NCBI RefSeq assembly: GCF_041146395.1
Contig: NC_090989.1
Span: 172,019,501 to 172,083,500, forward strand
DNA from: Eulemur rufifrons
Taxonomy: Eukaryota > Chordata > Mammalia > Primates > Lemuridae
Reading direction: 5' to 3'
DNA length: 64,000 nucleotides
How positions within the stretch are numbered: the first letter of the stretch is position 1; each line of letters starts with the position of its first letter. Under the pieces are notes generated by a model, which made no database searches, had not been told where the DNA came from, and saw only the letters and a list, made by a program, of their open reading frames with translations. The position numbers and the translations under genes are program-made. Positions 23,861-37,404 of the stretch are shown one piece after another.

Positions 23861-24685
23861 TTCTCATTGAATGAAAAGGAAAAAAAGAAATGAATATGTG
23901 GATACATTTTATTAAGTATCCAGTTGAGAAATTTAATAACGAATTGCCTTGATTTTCTTACTAGAGGTAATATTATAAAGAAAAAGTAAATTTAAAAGTA
24001 GGAAAAAATGTTCAGAACAACTGGTAAGGAAAGGGGAAATGGCATTAATTAGGAGTGAACAAAGATCTAAGCATGAAGAGTTTTTCAGAGATGCAGTACT
24101 AAAATCCTCTCTGTAGAGTGGAAAGCCCACAAGATGAAAAAGCCTACATCTTATTCTTCCAGAAAGAACAGAATGAGTGTAATTGATATAACAATCCTCA
24201 AGATAACACACAGAAATATTGTAGCAGGATTTGATATATAAATTAAAAGAAGACTTCAACCATATACCCACGCTTGTTCCAATTAAAGTGAACAAATTTC
24301 CTAAATTAGCTGAATAGAAAATTAAACTATATTACAAATCATTGAAAACTGGAACTCACATTTCTGTAATAAATAATCTATACAGTTATAGGAATAATCA
24401 CTCACATATAAAGGTTGATTTAAAATAGTATTCCTAGAAGAAAAAGTGAGCCTTTACGCTTGTAGAGAGTGAAAAGTGTAAAGTAGGAAGTAATGTCTTA
24501 TGATCTCCTGATATTCAAATGTAGTAATTAAAATCACTTTAAAAACAAAGCAAATGCTGTTTTATTTGGGGAAAATATCCATCTTTTTCTTTCAGTATTA
24601 TAAAAGCAGTATTTTTATTTTCAATTTCAAAACAAAAAAAATAATAAATTTGTAGCTAAAAACTTTCCCATAATGAAAACTGTAG
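23861..24685. other. Unassigned AT-rich sequence
   Basis: No supported gene or repeat was found. The minus-strand 120-codon frame at 23933-24295 is biased in composition and matches no family I know. Confidence 0.45.
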
Positions 24686-24689
24686 TCTT

Positions 24690-26432
24690 AACTAGCAGTC
24701 ACATTCTACCATTTAAAGAAAAAATAATACCAATTCCACTTAAGCTCTGCCAAGAAATACAGGAAAAGGAAATCTCTTTCAATTCATTTTATAACACCAT
24801 TATTTCTTTGATACCAAATCAAAGACATTACAAAAAACAGATAATTCCAAACCAACATTCATCATGAGCATAGATGCAAAAGTCCTTAACAAACATTCGG
24901 GAATTGAATCTAGAAATTTATAAAATGGATAATACATTATGCCCAGTAAGATTCATCATAGGAGGTAAGGTTGGCTTAATATTGAAAAATTATATCATAG
25001 ACTAAAGAAGAAAAATTATATAGTCATCTCAATGGATGCAGAAACAGCATTTGACAAAATTCAATATCTAGTCATGACAAAAATTCTCAGTAAATTAGAA
25101 ACTGAAAAAAGCAGCTTTCTCAACTTGTTAAGTTTGATACCTACAAAATAAGCTACAGTTAATAATTATGCATATTGTGTTTCCCTTAACAATTTATAGA
25201 TGTCTTCTCTCACCACTTTTGTCTAATTTTGTATTATATTTCATTGTCACTCACACAATAAGGCAAGAAAAGACTGGAAAAGAAAAAGTAAAATGTCCTT
25301 ATTAATAGATGATATAACTGTCTTTGTGGAAAACTCAAAGGAACCTATAAAAATGCTCGAAGAACAAATAAATGAGAAACTTCTACAAGAAAACATAAGA
25401 GGAAATCTTTGTAACTTTGGGTTAGGCAAAGATTTCCTAGGACACAAAAAGCATAAACCATAAAAGAAAATTTTGATAAGTTGGACATCACCAACATTTA
25501 TTAAAGGACAGTGTTATGAAAATGAAAGGAAAGTCACGGACTGGAAAAGATATTTGCAATAAATATATCTGATAAAAATACCTTTATCTAGAGTATGTGA
25601 AAACTTTCATAATGCATTACTAAGAATAAGAAAAATACAGTTTAAAACATGTATAAAAGATTTAAACACTTGACCAAAGAAGATACATTAAGGTGAACAA
25701 AAAACATGAAATGATAATCAACATCATTACTCATTAGGGAAATGCAAGGTAAAACTATAACTGAATACCATTACATCCACTAGGATGGTTAAATTAAAAT
25801 AAATAACAATACCAAGTGTTGGCAAGGATATGGAACAACTGGAATCTTGTGTATTTACTAGTGGGAATGCAAAATGGTCCAGATACTTATATACTTATCC
25901 TATGATCCCCTTGTGGGTACTTTCCTAAGAGAAATAAAAAAAAATATTTTAACACAAAGTCTTGCATGTGAATGCCCATATCAGATTTATTTATAGTAGT
26001 AAAAAACTGATTGATCTCATGGAGATCTCATGGAGACAGAGAGTACAATGATGGTTACCAAAAGCTGGGAAGGGTGAAGTGGCGGGAGATAAAGTACGGA
26101 TGGTTATCAGGTGCAAAATATAGTTAGATATATAGCTAGAATGAACCATATGTGATAGCACAACAAAGTGACTATAATCAACAATAGGTTAGGGTATAAT
26201 TTAAAATAACTAAAAGAGTAGAATTGAAATGTTCCTAACACAAAGAAATGATAAATGTCTGAGATGGTGGATACCCCAATTACCCTGATTTGATTAATTC
26301 ACATTGTATGCCTGTATCAAAACATCACATGTACCCTATAAATATATACAACTATTATGTACCCATAATAATTAAAAACAAAAAAATTAAAATCAAGCAA
26401 CTACAAAAATAAATAAATAAAAATTTTAAAAA
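24690..26432 (+). mobile_element. Ancient L1, reverse transcriptase to 3' end
   Basis: Sense L1 starts in the ORF2 reverse-transcriptase region. It includes the palm-motif context 'catctcaatggatgcagaaacagcatttgac' (RT block with D-A-x-x-A-F-D) and runs through ORF2 C-terminal sequence. It ends at 'aacatcacatgtaccctataaatatatacaactattatgtaccc' with an A-rich tail to about 26432. It is full of stops and frameshifts. Confidence 0.8.
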
Positions 26433-29400
26433 GATTTCGAATCTACAACCTAACTTTCCCTTTTACAATGCTTGAAAAAGAAGAGCAAATTAAATCTAAA
26501 GGAAGCAACAGGAAAGAAATAATAAAGATTAGAGTAGATATATAGAATAGAAAAGTAATAGAGAATATCAGTAAAATCAAAAGCTGGTTCTTTGAAAAGA
26601 TGAACCAAATTAACAAATTTTTAGCTAAAGTGACCAAGGAAAAAAAGAGAGAAGATTCAAATTACTAGAATCAGAAATAAAAAGAAGGGATATTACCAAC
26701 AAACTTATGGAAATAAAAATGATTATAAAGGAATTCTCATTTGTTGAAATTAGAATTAGACAATTTTAGGTGAAATGGACAAATTTCTACAAAGACACAA
26801 ACTACCAAAACTGATTCAAGGAGGAATAGACCATTTTACTAGACCTGTACCAAGTGATGAGATTGAGTTATTGATCAAAAGACTGCCCACAAAGAAAAGA
26901 CCAGACCCAGATGATTTCTCTGCTGACTTCTACCAAACATTTAAAGAATATCAATTCTTCACAAACTTTTCCAAAAAAATTGAAGAGGAAGGGACACATT
27001 CCAAATCACTTTATGAGACCAATATTATCACAGTACCAAAACCAGACAAAGACATCACAAGAAAACAATAGACCAATATCTATTATAAATATGGAAGCAA
27101 AAATCTTTAACAAATTACTAGTGAACTGTATTCAGCAACATATAAAAAGAATTATACACCACAACTAAATGGATTTATCCCAAAAAGGAAAGGTTGGTTT
27201 AATACTGAAAATCAATTAATGTAATACCTCAGATCAGTAGAATTTTTAAAAATTACATGATCATCTCAACAGTGCAGAAAAAGCATTTGACAAAACCCAA
27301 CACTCTTTCATGATTAAAAAATAAACAAAGTCAATTAGGCAAGGAGGCACCTGGATTGGAAAGGAAGAAGTAAAACTAGCTCCATTTGCAGAAGACATAA
27401 TCTTGTATGTAGAAAATCCTAAGGAATTCATTAAAAAACTATTAGAACTAATACATGAGTTCAGCAAGGTTGCAGGATACAAGATCAATATGTAAATATC
27501 AGTGTATTTCTATTCAGTTGCAATGAACTAACTGAAAATAAAATTAAAAAAACAATTGCATTTACAATAGCATCAAAAAACCCAGAGGTATAAAGTTAAC
27601 AAAATCAGTGCAAAACTTATACTCTGAAAGATACAAAAAATTGTTGAAAGAAATTAAATAACATCAAAATAATTGGAAAAAACATGTTCTTAGATGGGAA
27701 GACTTAACATTGTTAAGATTGCAATACTTCCTGAACTGATCAATAGATTTAACTCACTCCTCATCAGAATCTCAGCTGATTCCTTTGTAGAAATTGACAT
27801 GCTTATTCTAAATTCATATGGAATTGAATGGAAAACACAAAGGCAAAACAATCTTAAAAAAGAACAAAGTAGGAGGACTGAAATTTGCTGATTTCAATAC
27901 TTTCTACAAAGCAACAGTCATAAGGATACTGAGGCTCTGGCACATACAGATGGGTGCAATAGAATTGAGAGTCCAGAAACAAAGCCTACATCTCTGCTCA
28001 ACTGATTTTACTTAACACATAAAGAGGCCAAGATCATTCAGTGTGGAAAGAATAGTATTTATAACAAAGAATGCTGAGACAACTGTGTAGTCTCATGCAA
28101 AAGAACAAAATTGGACCCTTACCTCAAACCTTGCTTACACAAAAAGTAACTCAAAATAGATCAAAGTCCTTAATGTATGAGCTAAAACTAGAAAATTTTC
28201 AGAAGAAAACATCGGTAAAAATATTTATCACCTTGGATTAGAAAAGGATTCTTACAAGTGACACTAAAAGCATGAGCAAAAAAAAAAAAAAAAGATAAAT
28301 TTACTTCATCAAAATTTAAAATGTGTGCTTCAAAGGACACCATCAAAAAAGTAAAATAAATAAATAAATAAATAAAAAAACCATAGAATGGGAGAAAAAA
28401 ATTGAAAATTCTATATCGCATTTGTATCCAGGAACTTATATCTAATCTAATACAAGGGACTTGTATCTAGTATACATAAGAAACTCTTACTACTCAATAT
28501 AAAAAGACAAATAACTCAATTTAAAAATGGGCAAAAACCTGAATGGACATTTCTGTAAGGAAGATAAGAAAGGTTGAAAAGCACATGGTAAATTGCTTAA
28601 CATTGTTAGTCATCAGAAAAATGCAAATTGAAACCACAATGAGATAACAATTCACACTCACTAAAATGACTAAAAACAAAAAGTCAGATAAAAACTAATG
28701 TTAGTGAGAATGTGGTGAAATCAGAACCCTCATACCTTGGAATGTAAAATGGTTTAGATGCTTTGGGAAACTGGCAGTTTCTCAAATAATTAAACATAGA
28801 GTTACCATATGATCCAGAAATTCCACTTCACCCAGGAGAAATAAAAACATATGTCCACACAAAAACTTGTACATAAATGTTCATATATATGGCATTAGTA
28901 TTATTAGTATTATGTTCATACATAAATGTAATATATTCATAATAGCCCAAAGATGGAAACAACCCAAATGTCCATAAACTGATGAAAGTATAAACCAATT
29001 ATGATATATCCATATAATGAAATAATTCAGCCATATTAAATAGAAAGGAATGAAGTACTGACACATGCTAGAACACGAATGAACCTTGAAAAAGTTATGT
29101 TAAGTGAAAGAAGCCAGGCACAAAAGACAACATATTATAGGCTTCTGTTCATATGAAATGTCTAGAACAGGGAAATCGATATAGACAGAAAGTACATTAG
29201 TGGTTGCTTAGGACTGTGGGGATGGTGAGGTAAGGGAGTGATATCTAAAGGGTATGAGGTTTATTTTTGAGGTGATGAAATATCCTAAAATTGACTGTGG
29301 TGATAGTTGCACATATCACTGAATATACTAAAAAACATTGAATTGTACACTTTATTTATTTATGTATCTATCTGCAGAGAGGAGGGTCTTGCTCTGTTGC

Positions 29401-29560
29401 CCAGGCTTGTCTCAATCTCCTGGCCTCAAGCAATCCTCCTGCATCGACCTCCCAAAGCACTGTGATTACAGACATGAGCCACTGCGCCTGGCCTGAATTG
29501 TATACTTTAAATGGTAAATTGTTTGGTATGTGAATTATAAAGTTGTTAAAATCTTATTAA
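26433..29560 (+). mobile_element. Second sense L1, ORF2 mid-region to 3' end
   Basis: It starts directly after the A-rich tail of the previous L1 with the endonuclease-RT linker ('aatctacaacctaac'). It then has partial frames at 26775-27168 (linker and RT entry, with 'PTKKRPDPDDF' and 'TVPKPDKD') and at 27694-28015 (RT thumb/C-terminal block), followed by ORF2 C-terminal and 3' UTR sequence. An Alu left monomer is inserted at 29355-29493. It is an ancient L1 with many stops and has no coding capacity. Confidence 0.8.
29355..29493 (-). mobile_element. Free left Alu monomer (FLAM-type), antisense
   Basis: A single Alu-like arm, 'gagaggagggtcttgctctgttgcccagg...gccactgcgcctggcc', has no second arm. 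It is flanked by a 16-bp target duplication with one mismatch, tgaattgtacacttta at 29339-29354 and tgaattgtatacttta at 29494-29509. It is inserted into an ancient L1 3' UTR. Confidence 0.9.
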
Positions 29561-29815
29561 AAGAGTACCTACTATATGCTTCCATTTATTTGAAATTTTA
29601 GAAGAGGCAATACTGTAGTGACAATAAGTAGATCAATCATCGCCAGGGCCCAGGAATGGGGACAGGACTGACTGCAAAGAGATCCAATGGAACTTTTGAG
29701 GTCATGGAATTATTCTATATCATGACTGTGACCGTGGTCCTGTTATTGTAAATATTTGTCAAAATTCATCATTTGTACATTTAAAATTAAAGACTTTTAA
29801 TGTATGTAAATTACA
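29561..29815 (+). mobile_element. Ancient L1 3' UTR fragment
   Basis: 'actatatgcttccatttatttgaaattttagaagaggc', 'caggaatggggacaggactgactgc' and 'catttgtacatttaaaattaaag' follow the order of an L1M-type 3' UTR. It is a separate, more diverged copy than the one ending at 29560. Confidence 0.6.
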
Positions 29816-29840
29816 TCTTAAGGCTAATTTTTAAAAGGTA

Positions 29841-30150
29841 ATTTTTTTTTTAATTTCAGCTCATTATGGGGGTACAAAAGTTCAGGTTATATATATTGCC
29901 CATGCTCCCCCCTAATGTATGTAAATTACATCTTAAGGCTAATTTTTAAAAGGTATTTTTTTTTTAATTTCAGCTCATTATGGGGGTACAAAAGTTCAGG
30001 TTATATATATTGCCCATGCTCCCCCCATCCCCCCCGAGTCTGAGCTTCAAGTGTGTCCATTCCCTAGACAGTGCACATCACACTCATCATGTAGGGAGGC
30101 ACCCATCCCCTCTCCCCACCTCCATCCCCCCAAGTCAGAACTTCAAGCGT
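29841..30150 (-). mobile_element. Strepsirrhine L1 3' UTR insertion, antisense, with duplicated junction
   Basis: Poly(T), then 'aatttcagctcattatgggggtacaaaagttcaggtta', is the reverse complement of the same L1 3' end seen at 44,340-44,368. The right part has the C-rich reverse complement of its G-rich 3' UTR ('ccattccctagacagtgcacatcacactcatcatgtaggg'). The 115-bp segment 29798-29912, covering flank, poly(T) and the first 60 bp of the element, is repeated directly at 29913-30026. It is heavily 5'-truncated. Confidence 0.85.
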
Positions 30151-31084
30151 GTTTAAAATACCATGTGATTTCAGATTTTGCTAGGTCATAAATCCTCTAG
30201 ATGGAATATTAATACCAAATGATGGCACAAACATTTTGATAGCCTTGGTAAACACTAAATACTTTAGCCAGTTTCTTTTAAAAAGCAATTTTACACACCA
30301 TTGCAAAGTATTCCTTCATTAAGTGGTCAGAGATTGACACATTTGGTCATAAATGGGCCCAAAAATGCATATCTATTTTTGGGATAAAGACTCTTAGTTA
30401 TATGATAGAATCTATGAAGTGGAAATTGTATCTGGATACAAGGCAGTTTTCTTCCCTAAATAATTCTTCAGCAAACACAGAGTTTTCTTGTATTCAAGTC
30501 TTTATATATTCTCTCATTACAGAGTGCTTTCTCAAGCACTTTGTTCTGAACCTGACAAAATTGGTTCTTTTGAAAAAATAAAATAAAAAGAAATTTAACA
30601 CAGATTTGGTGTTTTTCCTGGAGGAATGACTTCATTACAGTAAGATTGGATGTCACTGGAAACAAGCCTTTTAAAGAGCAACTCAGAAAGTGATTACACT
30701 GTGGAGATCAGGAATATAAACCTACAGGACAAACGATGGACCTCATTTACTTGTATGCTCTAGCATAAGTAATATACCAAAAGCTGAATGCGACTGAATT
30801 TTAATAAGCTAACATTTAGGGTCCGTGAGCGGCGATCCCGGCTGTTTATTGTTATTAGGTGAATGCACAGTCATGCTTTCTGAGCCTAACTTACTGGTTC
30901 TCAATTTGCCCCAGGACAGAGAAGAGACTCAACCGACAAGGGGATATGCCAGAACTAAAGTGGAAGTTGCATCTGCTTTGGGTCTCTGACTTGGGACCAA
31001 GATATCTGCCTATCAGAATTGTGCCCAATCTCACTATTAGTGGATGTGTAATTTTCACCAGGGACACACTGAAAAGTCAAAAAC
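30151..31084. other. Unassigned sequence
   Basis: No supported feature was seen. Open frames at 30468-30665 (minus) and 30859-31143 (plus) have no recognisable similarity, and the latter runs into the Alu. Confidence 0.45.
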
Positions 31085-31093
31085 AGCCCGTTA

Positions 31094-31437
31094 GGCCAGG
31101 CACAGTGGCTCACGCCTGTAATTCTAGCACTCTGGGAGATTGAGGGAGGCAGATTGTTTGAGCTCAGGAGTTCATGACCAGCTTGAGTAAGAGCGAGACC
31201 CCATCTCTACTAAAAAAATAGAAAGAAATTAGCTGGACAACTAAAAATATATAGAAAAAATTAGCCAGGCATGGTGGCGCATGCCTGTAGTCCCAGCTAC
31301 TCAGGAGGCTGAGGCAGTAGGATCATTTGAGCCCAGGAGTTTGGGATTGCTGTGAGCTAGGCTGATGCCACGGCACTCTAACCTGGGCAACAGAGTGGGA
31401 CTCTGTCTCAAAAGGAAAACAAAATAAAGATAAATCA
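31094..31437 (+). mobile_element. Full-length dimeric Alu, strepsirrhine type
   Basis: The dimer starts 'ggccaggcacagtggctcacgcctgtaattc', has the extended linker ('aattagctggacaactaaaaatatatag'), and ends in 'gactctgtctcaaaagg' with an A-rich tail. A 9-bp near-perfect target duplication lies at 31085-31093 (agcccgtta) and 31438-31446 (agcccatta). Confidence 0.95.
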
Positions 31438-31559
31438 AGCCCATTAGCTTCCCAGAGAATGAACAACAAGAATAACAATGCACAATTTTAAAGGTGGTGG
31501 TTTCACACACTTAAAATGTTTCCACAATAGAGGCCAAACAGCATAATGTTTGATTGTGA

Positions 31560-31735
31560 AGCCAGACTGCATGCATTTGCATTTTGGATCTACCACTTCT
31601 AAATCATTAACCTTTCTGTGCCTCAGTTTCTTTTTCTGCAAAACAAGGATAATAATAGTACCTAATATCTAGAGGGTTGGTGGATGGGTTAAACAAATTA
31701 GTAAATGTAAAGTGCTTAGAATAGTACCAGGCAGC
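31560..31735 (+). repeat. MIR SINE, sense
   Basis: 'gaagccagactgcatgcatttgcattttggatctaccac', 'ttaacctttctgtgcctcagtttctttttctgc' and 'aaatgtaaagtgcttagaatagtacc' match the MIR consensus order well. Confidence 0.8.
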
Positions 31736-31744
31736 ATTTAAGTT

Positions 31745-31885
31745 TCATTTATCACTCAAGGTAGGATGGGCAGCTATCATTATTTCCATTTCACAGACAG
31801 GGAAACTGAGGCTTAGAAAGGGTGCATGAGTTACACAGCCAGTCAATAGCTAAGCCAGAACCAAACTCTCCATCTTCTGACTCTA
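31745..31885 (-). repeat. MIR SINE, antisense
   Basis: 'ctatcattatttccatttcacagacagggaaactgaggcttagaaagg' followed by 'gttacacagccagtcaatagctaagccagaacc' is the reverse complement of MIR. It lies about 10 bp from the sense MIR, giving a tail-to-tail pair. Confidence 0.75.
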
Positions 31886-32259
31886 TTGTTCTACTCTATG
31901 TATCATGTATCCTTAAATTCATAATCAAGAAAGGGCTTGTTTCATTCAACTGTAAGAAAACCTACTATCAAAGACCCATTCACTTTCTCATTGTGACACC
32001 CCAGAAACTGCAAGAACTTGTTTAGGCCAATAGAGCAGTGCTTTTCAAAATGCTGGTACTAACCTATTAGTGGGCCAAATATTCAATTTATTAGGTTGCA
32101 ACCAGCATTAGAAAAAAACTAAAACACAACAGAATAGGAAATACCAGAATGCATCAAACATTGTAAGGATAATTATTATTTTGTGAAATTTGCATTCAAT
32201 TATTTATGTACTGTACTAATATACACATATGCATGAGGTGGACAGTATTACTTTCCACA

Positions 32260-32745
32260 GTTATTCTCGCCCCCACCACCTACCCTTCCTTGTTGGAGGG
32301 TTGGTCATCCTCCCTTGCTCGCTGACTTGTGGGCTCCTGTGACGGGGGTGTGCTTCCCCCACTGTACTGATGTTTGCCAGTGGCTGTGGGACTCACTAGG
32401 ATCAATGGAACATAAGCATGAGCTATGCGCCAAGCCTGAGCATTAGTTTTCAGAGCGACTCTATAGGGTGGCTCAGTGTTTTACTCTTTCCCTTTGCCAC
32501 GAGCACATCTTCCGGTAGGGCTGCTGCCTGAGGCTGAATCCGGGAATGAATGACAAGCTACTGGAGCAGAGTTGTATGTAGCCTTTCTACAAACTGGAAG
32601 AGGGAGCTACAGCCCAGCACAGAGCCACCACTGATGCACAGCGTACATGGAATATACTGGGAATACATCTCTGTTTTGAAGCCCCTGAGATTTTGAGTTG
32701 TTCGTCACCATCACATAACCTGACCAAAGGCAACTAACAGATATG
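32260..32745 (+). repeat. Ancient MaLR/ERVL-type LTR remnant
   Basis: The 3' part 'atacatctctgttttgaagcccctgagattttgagttgttcgtcacc...ggcaactaacagat' resembles the polyadenylation/terminal region of MLT1-like LTRs ('gttttaagcccctgagattttgg'). The upstream 'gactcactaggatcaatggaacataagc' fits the same type. Boundaries are approximate. Confidence 0.5.
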
Positions 32746-32830
32746 TACATATGTATTGGGTTAATGAGATAAATGTATTTCTTACAGAGGATGATGGTCA
32801 AAAAAATTGAAAATCACTTGATGGAATGAC

Positions 32831-33190
32831 TGTCTTCGGTCAGGCTGCTATAACAGAATACCATAGATTGAGTGACTTAAACAATAAACACTTATTTCTT
32901 ACAGTTCTGGAGGCTGGAAGTCTGAGATCAGGGTGCCAGCATAGTTGGGTTCTTGGTGAAGGCCCTTTTCCTGGTTTACTGATGCTCATCTTCTCGTTGT
33001 CGCCTCACATGGTGAAGAGAGTGAGAGCTCTGGTCTCTTCACCCCTTATGAGGGCACTAATCCCATTTGTGAGGGCTTCACCCTCATGACCTAAATACCT
33101 CCTAAAGGTTCCCACTTCAAAAACCATCAGATTGGGAATTTAACCTTCAATATTTAATTTTGGGGAGACATAAACATTCAGTCCATAGCA
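32831..33190 (-). mobile_element. Solitary MaLR (MST/MLT1-type) LTR
   Basis: Antisense LTR of 360 bp starting 'tgtcttcggtcaggctgctataac' and ending 'cattcagtccatagca', i.e. TG...CA termini. Interior words 'cttatttcttacagttctggaggctgg' and 'gagggcactaatcccattt' identify the MaLR class. The flanking pentamers atgac (32826-32830) and acgac (33191-33195) are a one-mismatch target duplication. It is the same class as 2194-2534 but clearly diverged from it. Confidence 0.85.
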
Positions 33191-33195
33191 ACGAC

Positions 33196-35743
33196 CATTT
33201 GGAAACTTGATTCTTTAAAATATTAGTTTAGCTCACTTGGCACCTTAGGTGTTTCTCCAGATTTACCATTAATTTATATTAGCCTGAAAATGCTTCACTT
33301 TATTTTTATATCTGTCCGCTTTTCATTGGGCAGACTTTGATTCATTCTACTCCTTAAGACTTAGACCAGTGGTTTTCACATTATGACATCTATAGATCAA
33401 TTAACAGATTTTTCAGACATGCACATTGCCATACATAGTGTTAATACGTTAAAATATAGTAAGAATGCAACATTTACTATTTAATGATAATAAAAATTAC
33501 ATGTCAATGAGAGAGATGGTTTTGTAATATGCTAATAACATAAGCTAATATCATAAACTAAGTAAGATACATACAAGCCACTTGCATAGGTAACATTACC
33601 AGTAGAATAGGTGCCTTACCCACTCAGTTTATTATTTTTATATCCTTTAGTTCCATAAACTGACATCTGGGCCAAATATAGACCCAGATGCTGGAGAATT
33701 CCTCATTGAAGACCGTATCAGTTCATTATCTAGTACTGAAGATAATAATCATACCACATACCACATTCAGATGTTGGAACTTGAAGGATCACAGTAAATG
33801 GAATCCTAATCAGCTCTGGCTGTCTTCAGCTCTACAAAGTTGTTTTCCTTTTGCTGTTGCAGATTTTGTATGGGTGTTTAATCATTCCCAATACATGTCA
33901 ATGATTTCCTTCATAGCTCAGTGGGAGGAGTTGGGGGAAACACACTAAGCATTTGAAATGAATTCAAATTTGCAAAGACTGAGGTGTCTGTACCACAATT
34001 TGTTCTTCTTAAGAAATCCTGATGTCTTATCTCCAACAATAAAAAAAAAAAATAATGACAATGTTTCCTTATAGTGATGGGTGCATGCATTCAAGACTCT
34101 GAATAAATCACTAAAATCTGCCACTTAAGCAAACCATCTAAAGTGATAGAAATAGTCTCTATTGGCGTCATCAGTGTAATAAAGAAAGGTGATTTTTAAA
34201 TCCCATCTCTCATCTTTACAGATCATTTAAGCATCGTTCCCCTCAATAGCACTGTGGAGAAGTAGAATTTTGAAATTGCTACATTTTCCTTTGCACAGAA
34301 CTCTGTAAAGAGTTAAAATCAATAGCCATGATTTAATAATATTCATACCTTCTACTTTTCTTCAATACTAAATCAAGATCCGGAGACATACTGACTACTT
34401 TATTCTCTGCAAGTAACAGTGTTGGATTGATAATCAGGCTCAACCCCTCTAATTCAAAGTCCTTCATTGCAACATACGTAGCTGGTGTTCCTTTGCCACT
34501 GATTGCAACATACATTTCCTATTCCACCTCATAGCCTTCTAACGACCATCAAACAAAAAATCTCTTCTGTGGAGTGGATGCTCAACGGTAAGCAAAATAA
34601 AAAGTCATTAAGCATTTCTCTGTTTTAGATACACCACACACGTTATCCAGTTGTGATGCAGAGCACCTGCCAACTCACACAATATGCTTTCTACTCCCCA
34701 GTGTCATGCTGCTTGCATTATATAATGACCATCAATGGTCACGTGATGAAGGAATTGTGTGGGAAGTTCACTCAGCTTCCTCTCCAAGTAAGTATCTCAC
34801 TAATTCTGCCACTTTTGCCATGAGGATCTAACTGCACAATGCCTCTGTAGTTCTGTTCCCTTCTCTGCCCTTATCAACACAATTCAACTTTGTACTGGAA
34901 ACTTTATTTTGCATGTCTTATTCTTAGAAAGCACAATTAGCTTACAAGTTAAAATTTGGAAAAGACAAAAATCATAAAATATTTTATGACATTATTTTAT
35001 TAAGGAACTGGTGATGCATTGAGTGTTGGGCTATCCATAGGTCCAATAAAACCCAACTTTCCAGTGTTCATCATTGCACTTTTTAGACATGTTTTGCTGT
35101 TTTGATGACTTGATCAGTCTCCTCATATCTCTAACTTTGCTTGTCCCAGCAAACACAGATTCAGATTCTATGTTTACTCTTTATGCTTACAGTTTCATCT
35201 CAGGTTATGGTAAATAATAAAAAGTAAATAATTTTACTTTTTTCATCACTAATTTTAAACTTGAACCATTTCCAGCTATTTATTCATCTCAGTGAATTAG
35301 TGGAATAATACAACAAAATAACAGCAAAAAATGCACATTTAATAAACATAAACAGTAGCACAATGTTATAAAATTACTTTAGCTGAGATGAACCGTACTT
35401 AGTTATCTAGTTCAAAAAGTGTTAAAAATGGTTTTATGAGCATCTTGTGAGCATTATGAAACTCCACTACTGGTTGATCTCTGAATAACAGGGTCATTGA
35501 CTAGTGTTCTCATTTACCTTTCCAATTTCCTAATTCAGGCCTCCTTAGAAAATCATCATTCTTAGAAAGGGATGTTCATACAGCCCAATATTGTTATTAA
35601 TGCCTCCATGTTATCATCATTGTTCTGATTTGAAAAATTAATAAATACTAAGAAATACATTTTCCTCTATCAAAGGGCCAGGTTTACTCTTCTTTTTAAT
35701 GTTTTCTGTGTTCAATCCAATCAATAACTTTTAAGGTTGTTGA
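33196..35743. other. Unassigned AT-rich intergenic DNA
   Basis: I saw no gene or clearly nameable repeat in about 2.5 kb. Open frames at 33688-33948 (plus) and 34333-34515 (minus) have no recognisable similarity. Confidence 0.45.
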
Positions 35744-35744
35744 T

Positions 35745-36036
<292 letters not shown>

Positions 36037-36699
36037 TTACGTAGTCACCCCAACTCTTGCTGTCATTATTAGGCAGTAAAGGAAACCAAGAATAGAGGGA
36101 AATATGTATGTAATTTAGGTCTTCTTTGAAAATAGTTGCAATGTAGACAAATATGGCCACAGCAATCATGTCTAATCTGGCAAAAATTCTCCCCATCTAC
36201 TTGCCTGATGCATTAAAGAGAAGGAACACTTGAGAAATAACTTTTCCTGGATCCAGGTTTCCACAATGTTGTTTTGGGTTCATTTAAATTACAAAGTTAA
36301 ATTAGATTACTAATTCTCTTTCAAGATTCCTTATCAAATCTCTCACAGTGATTGTTCTACACTTTCACCTTTCATATTCCTAACTCTGCCCTTTCTAAGT
36401 GGAAAACTTCAATGTCTAATTGAATAACAACTTACATATCAATCTAAGCTTCTCAAGCTAACATTTTCTCTTCCTTAGGATCTCTCTAAAATATCACCTT
36501 CTCTCTCTTCATTTCTTCTGTCTCCAAAAAAGACACATCTTTCCTTTAGGCCATGGCCCATCTCCCACAGTGCCTTCCTATCATAGCCTCTAAGGTGTTC
36601 CTCTATCAGTTATTCACTCCCTTCTTACCTGCAGCTTCAGTATCTTCTTCCTGCTTAGATTCAGAAATTCCAGTCTGATGCTGTGGAATCATAAAAATT

Positions 36700-36860
36700 T
36701 AGTTTCTAATTCTGGGTTTTCAACTTATTCTCTGTGTGACCTTGGGAAAGCTGTTTAACATCTTTGAGCCTCTGTTTCTTCGTGGGTAAAATGGTAATAG
36801 CAATACATACCTCAAAGTGTAGCAGTGAGGATGAAATGAGATAATGCATAAAAAATATCC
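36700..36860 (+). repeat. MIR SINE, sense
   Basis: 'ctctgtgtgaccttgggaaagctgtttaacatctttgagcctctgtttcttcgtgggtaaaatgg' and 'gcagtgaggatgaaatgagataatgc' follow MIR order with moderate divergence. Confidence 0.8.
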
Positions 36861-37404
36861 TCACAACAGGGGTTATATGGCTGGCCCAAGGTCAAAGTGT
36901 CATTAACCTCAAAGGCAGTACTTAACCCTCACCTTCACATACCAAAAATTTGTGGGAGGTTAGGCTTGATATGTTAGTTAAGAGAAAAAGCAAGTTCAGT
37001 AGAGTCTTCATACAAAAAGTAATACAGAGAGGACGAGTGATGGTGGAGTGGTGGTGACCTCCTGGATTCATGCTCCCGGAGAGGAAGGCATGGATCTCGA
37101 CCTACCACAACGCTAAAGGACCATTCCCCCACAAGAACAGTGGTGTGAATCCACGGAGAATCAACGTGGGACACACAGAGCAAGAAAAGTCTGAGGTGAA
37201 TGGGAAATAGGATCGTGAAATTCTGGAGAGTGCGGGATGGACAATAGACAGCAGAGTCCTGGACGGCTGCACCCGCCTCACCATCTAGTGGGGCGGGGAC
37301 AGCCTCTTAGGAAAGCGGCTTGTTCTCCCCACTGACCTCCACACCCACTTAATTAAAGACCTGCCTGAAGCCGGTGCAGAATCACCACGGGAGACGTGGG
37401 GCTT

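Noticed and set aside
23933..24295. 120-codon minus-strand open frame
   Set aside because: AT-rich, rich in Ser/Leu/Ile as expected from composition, with no family similarity.
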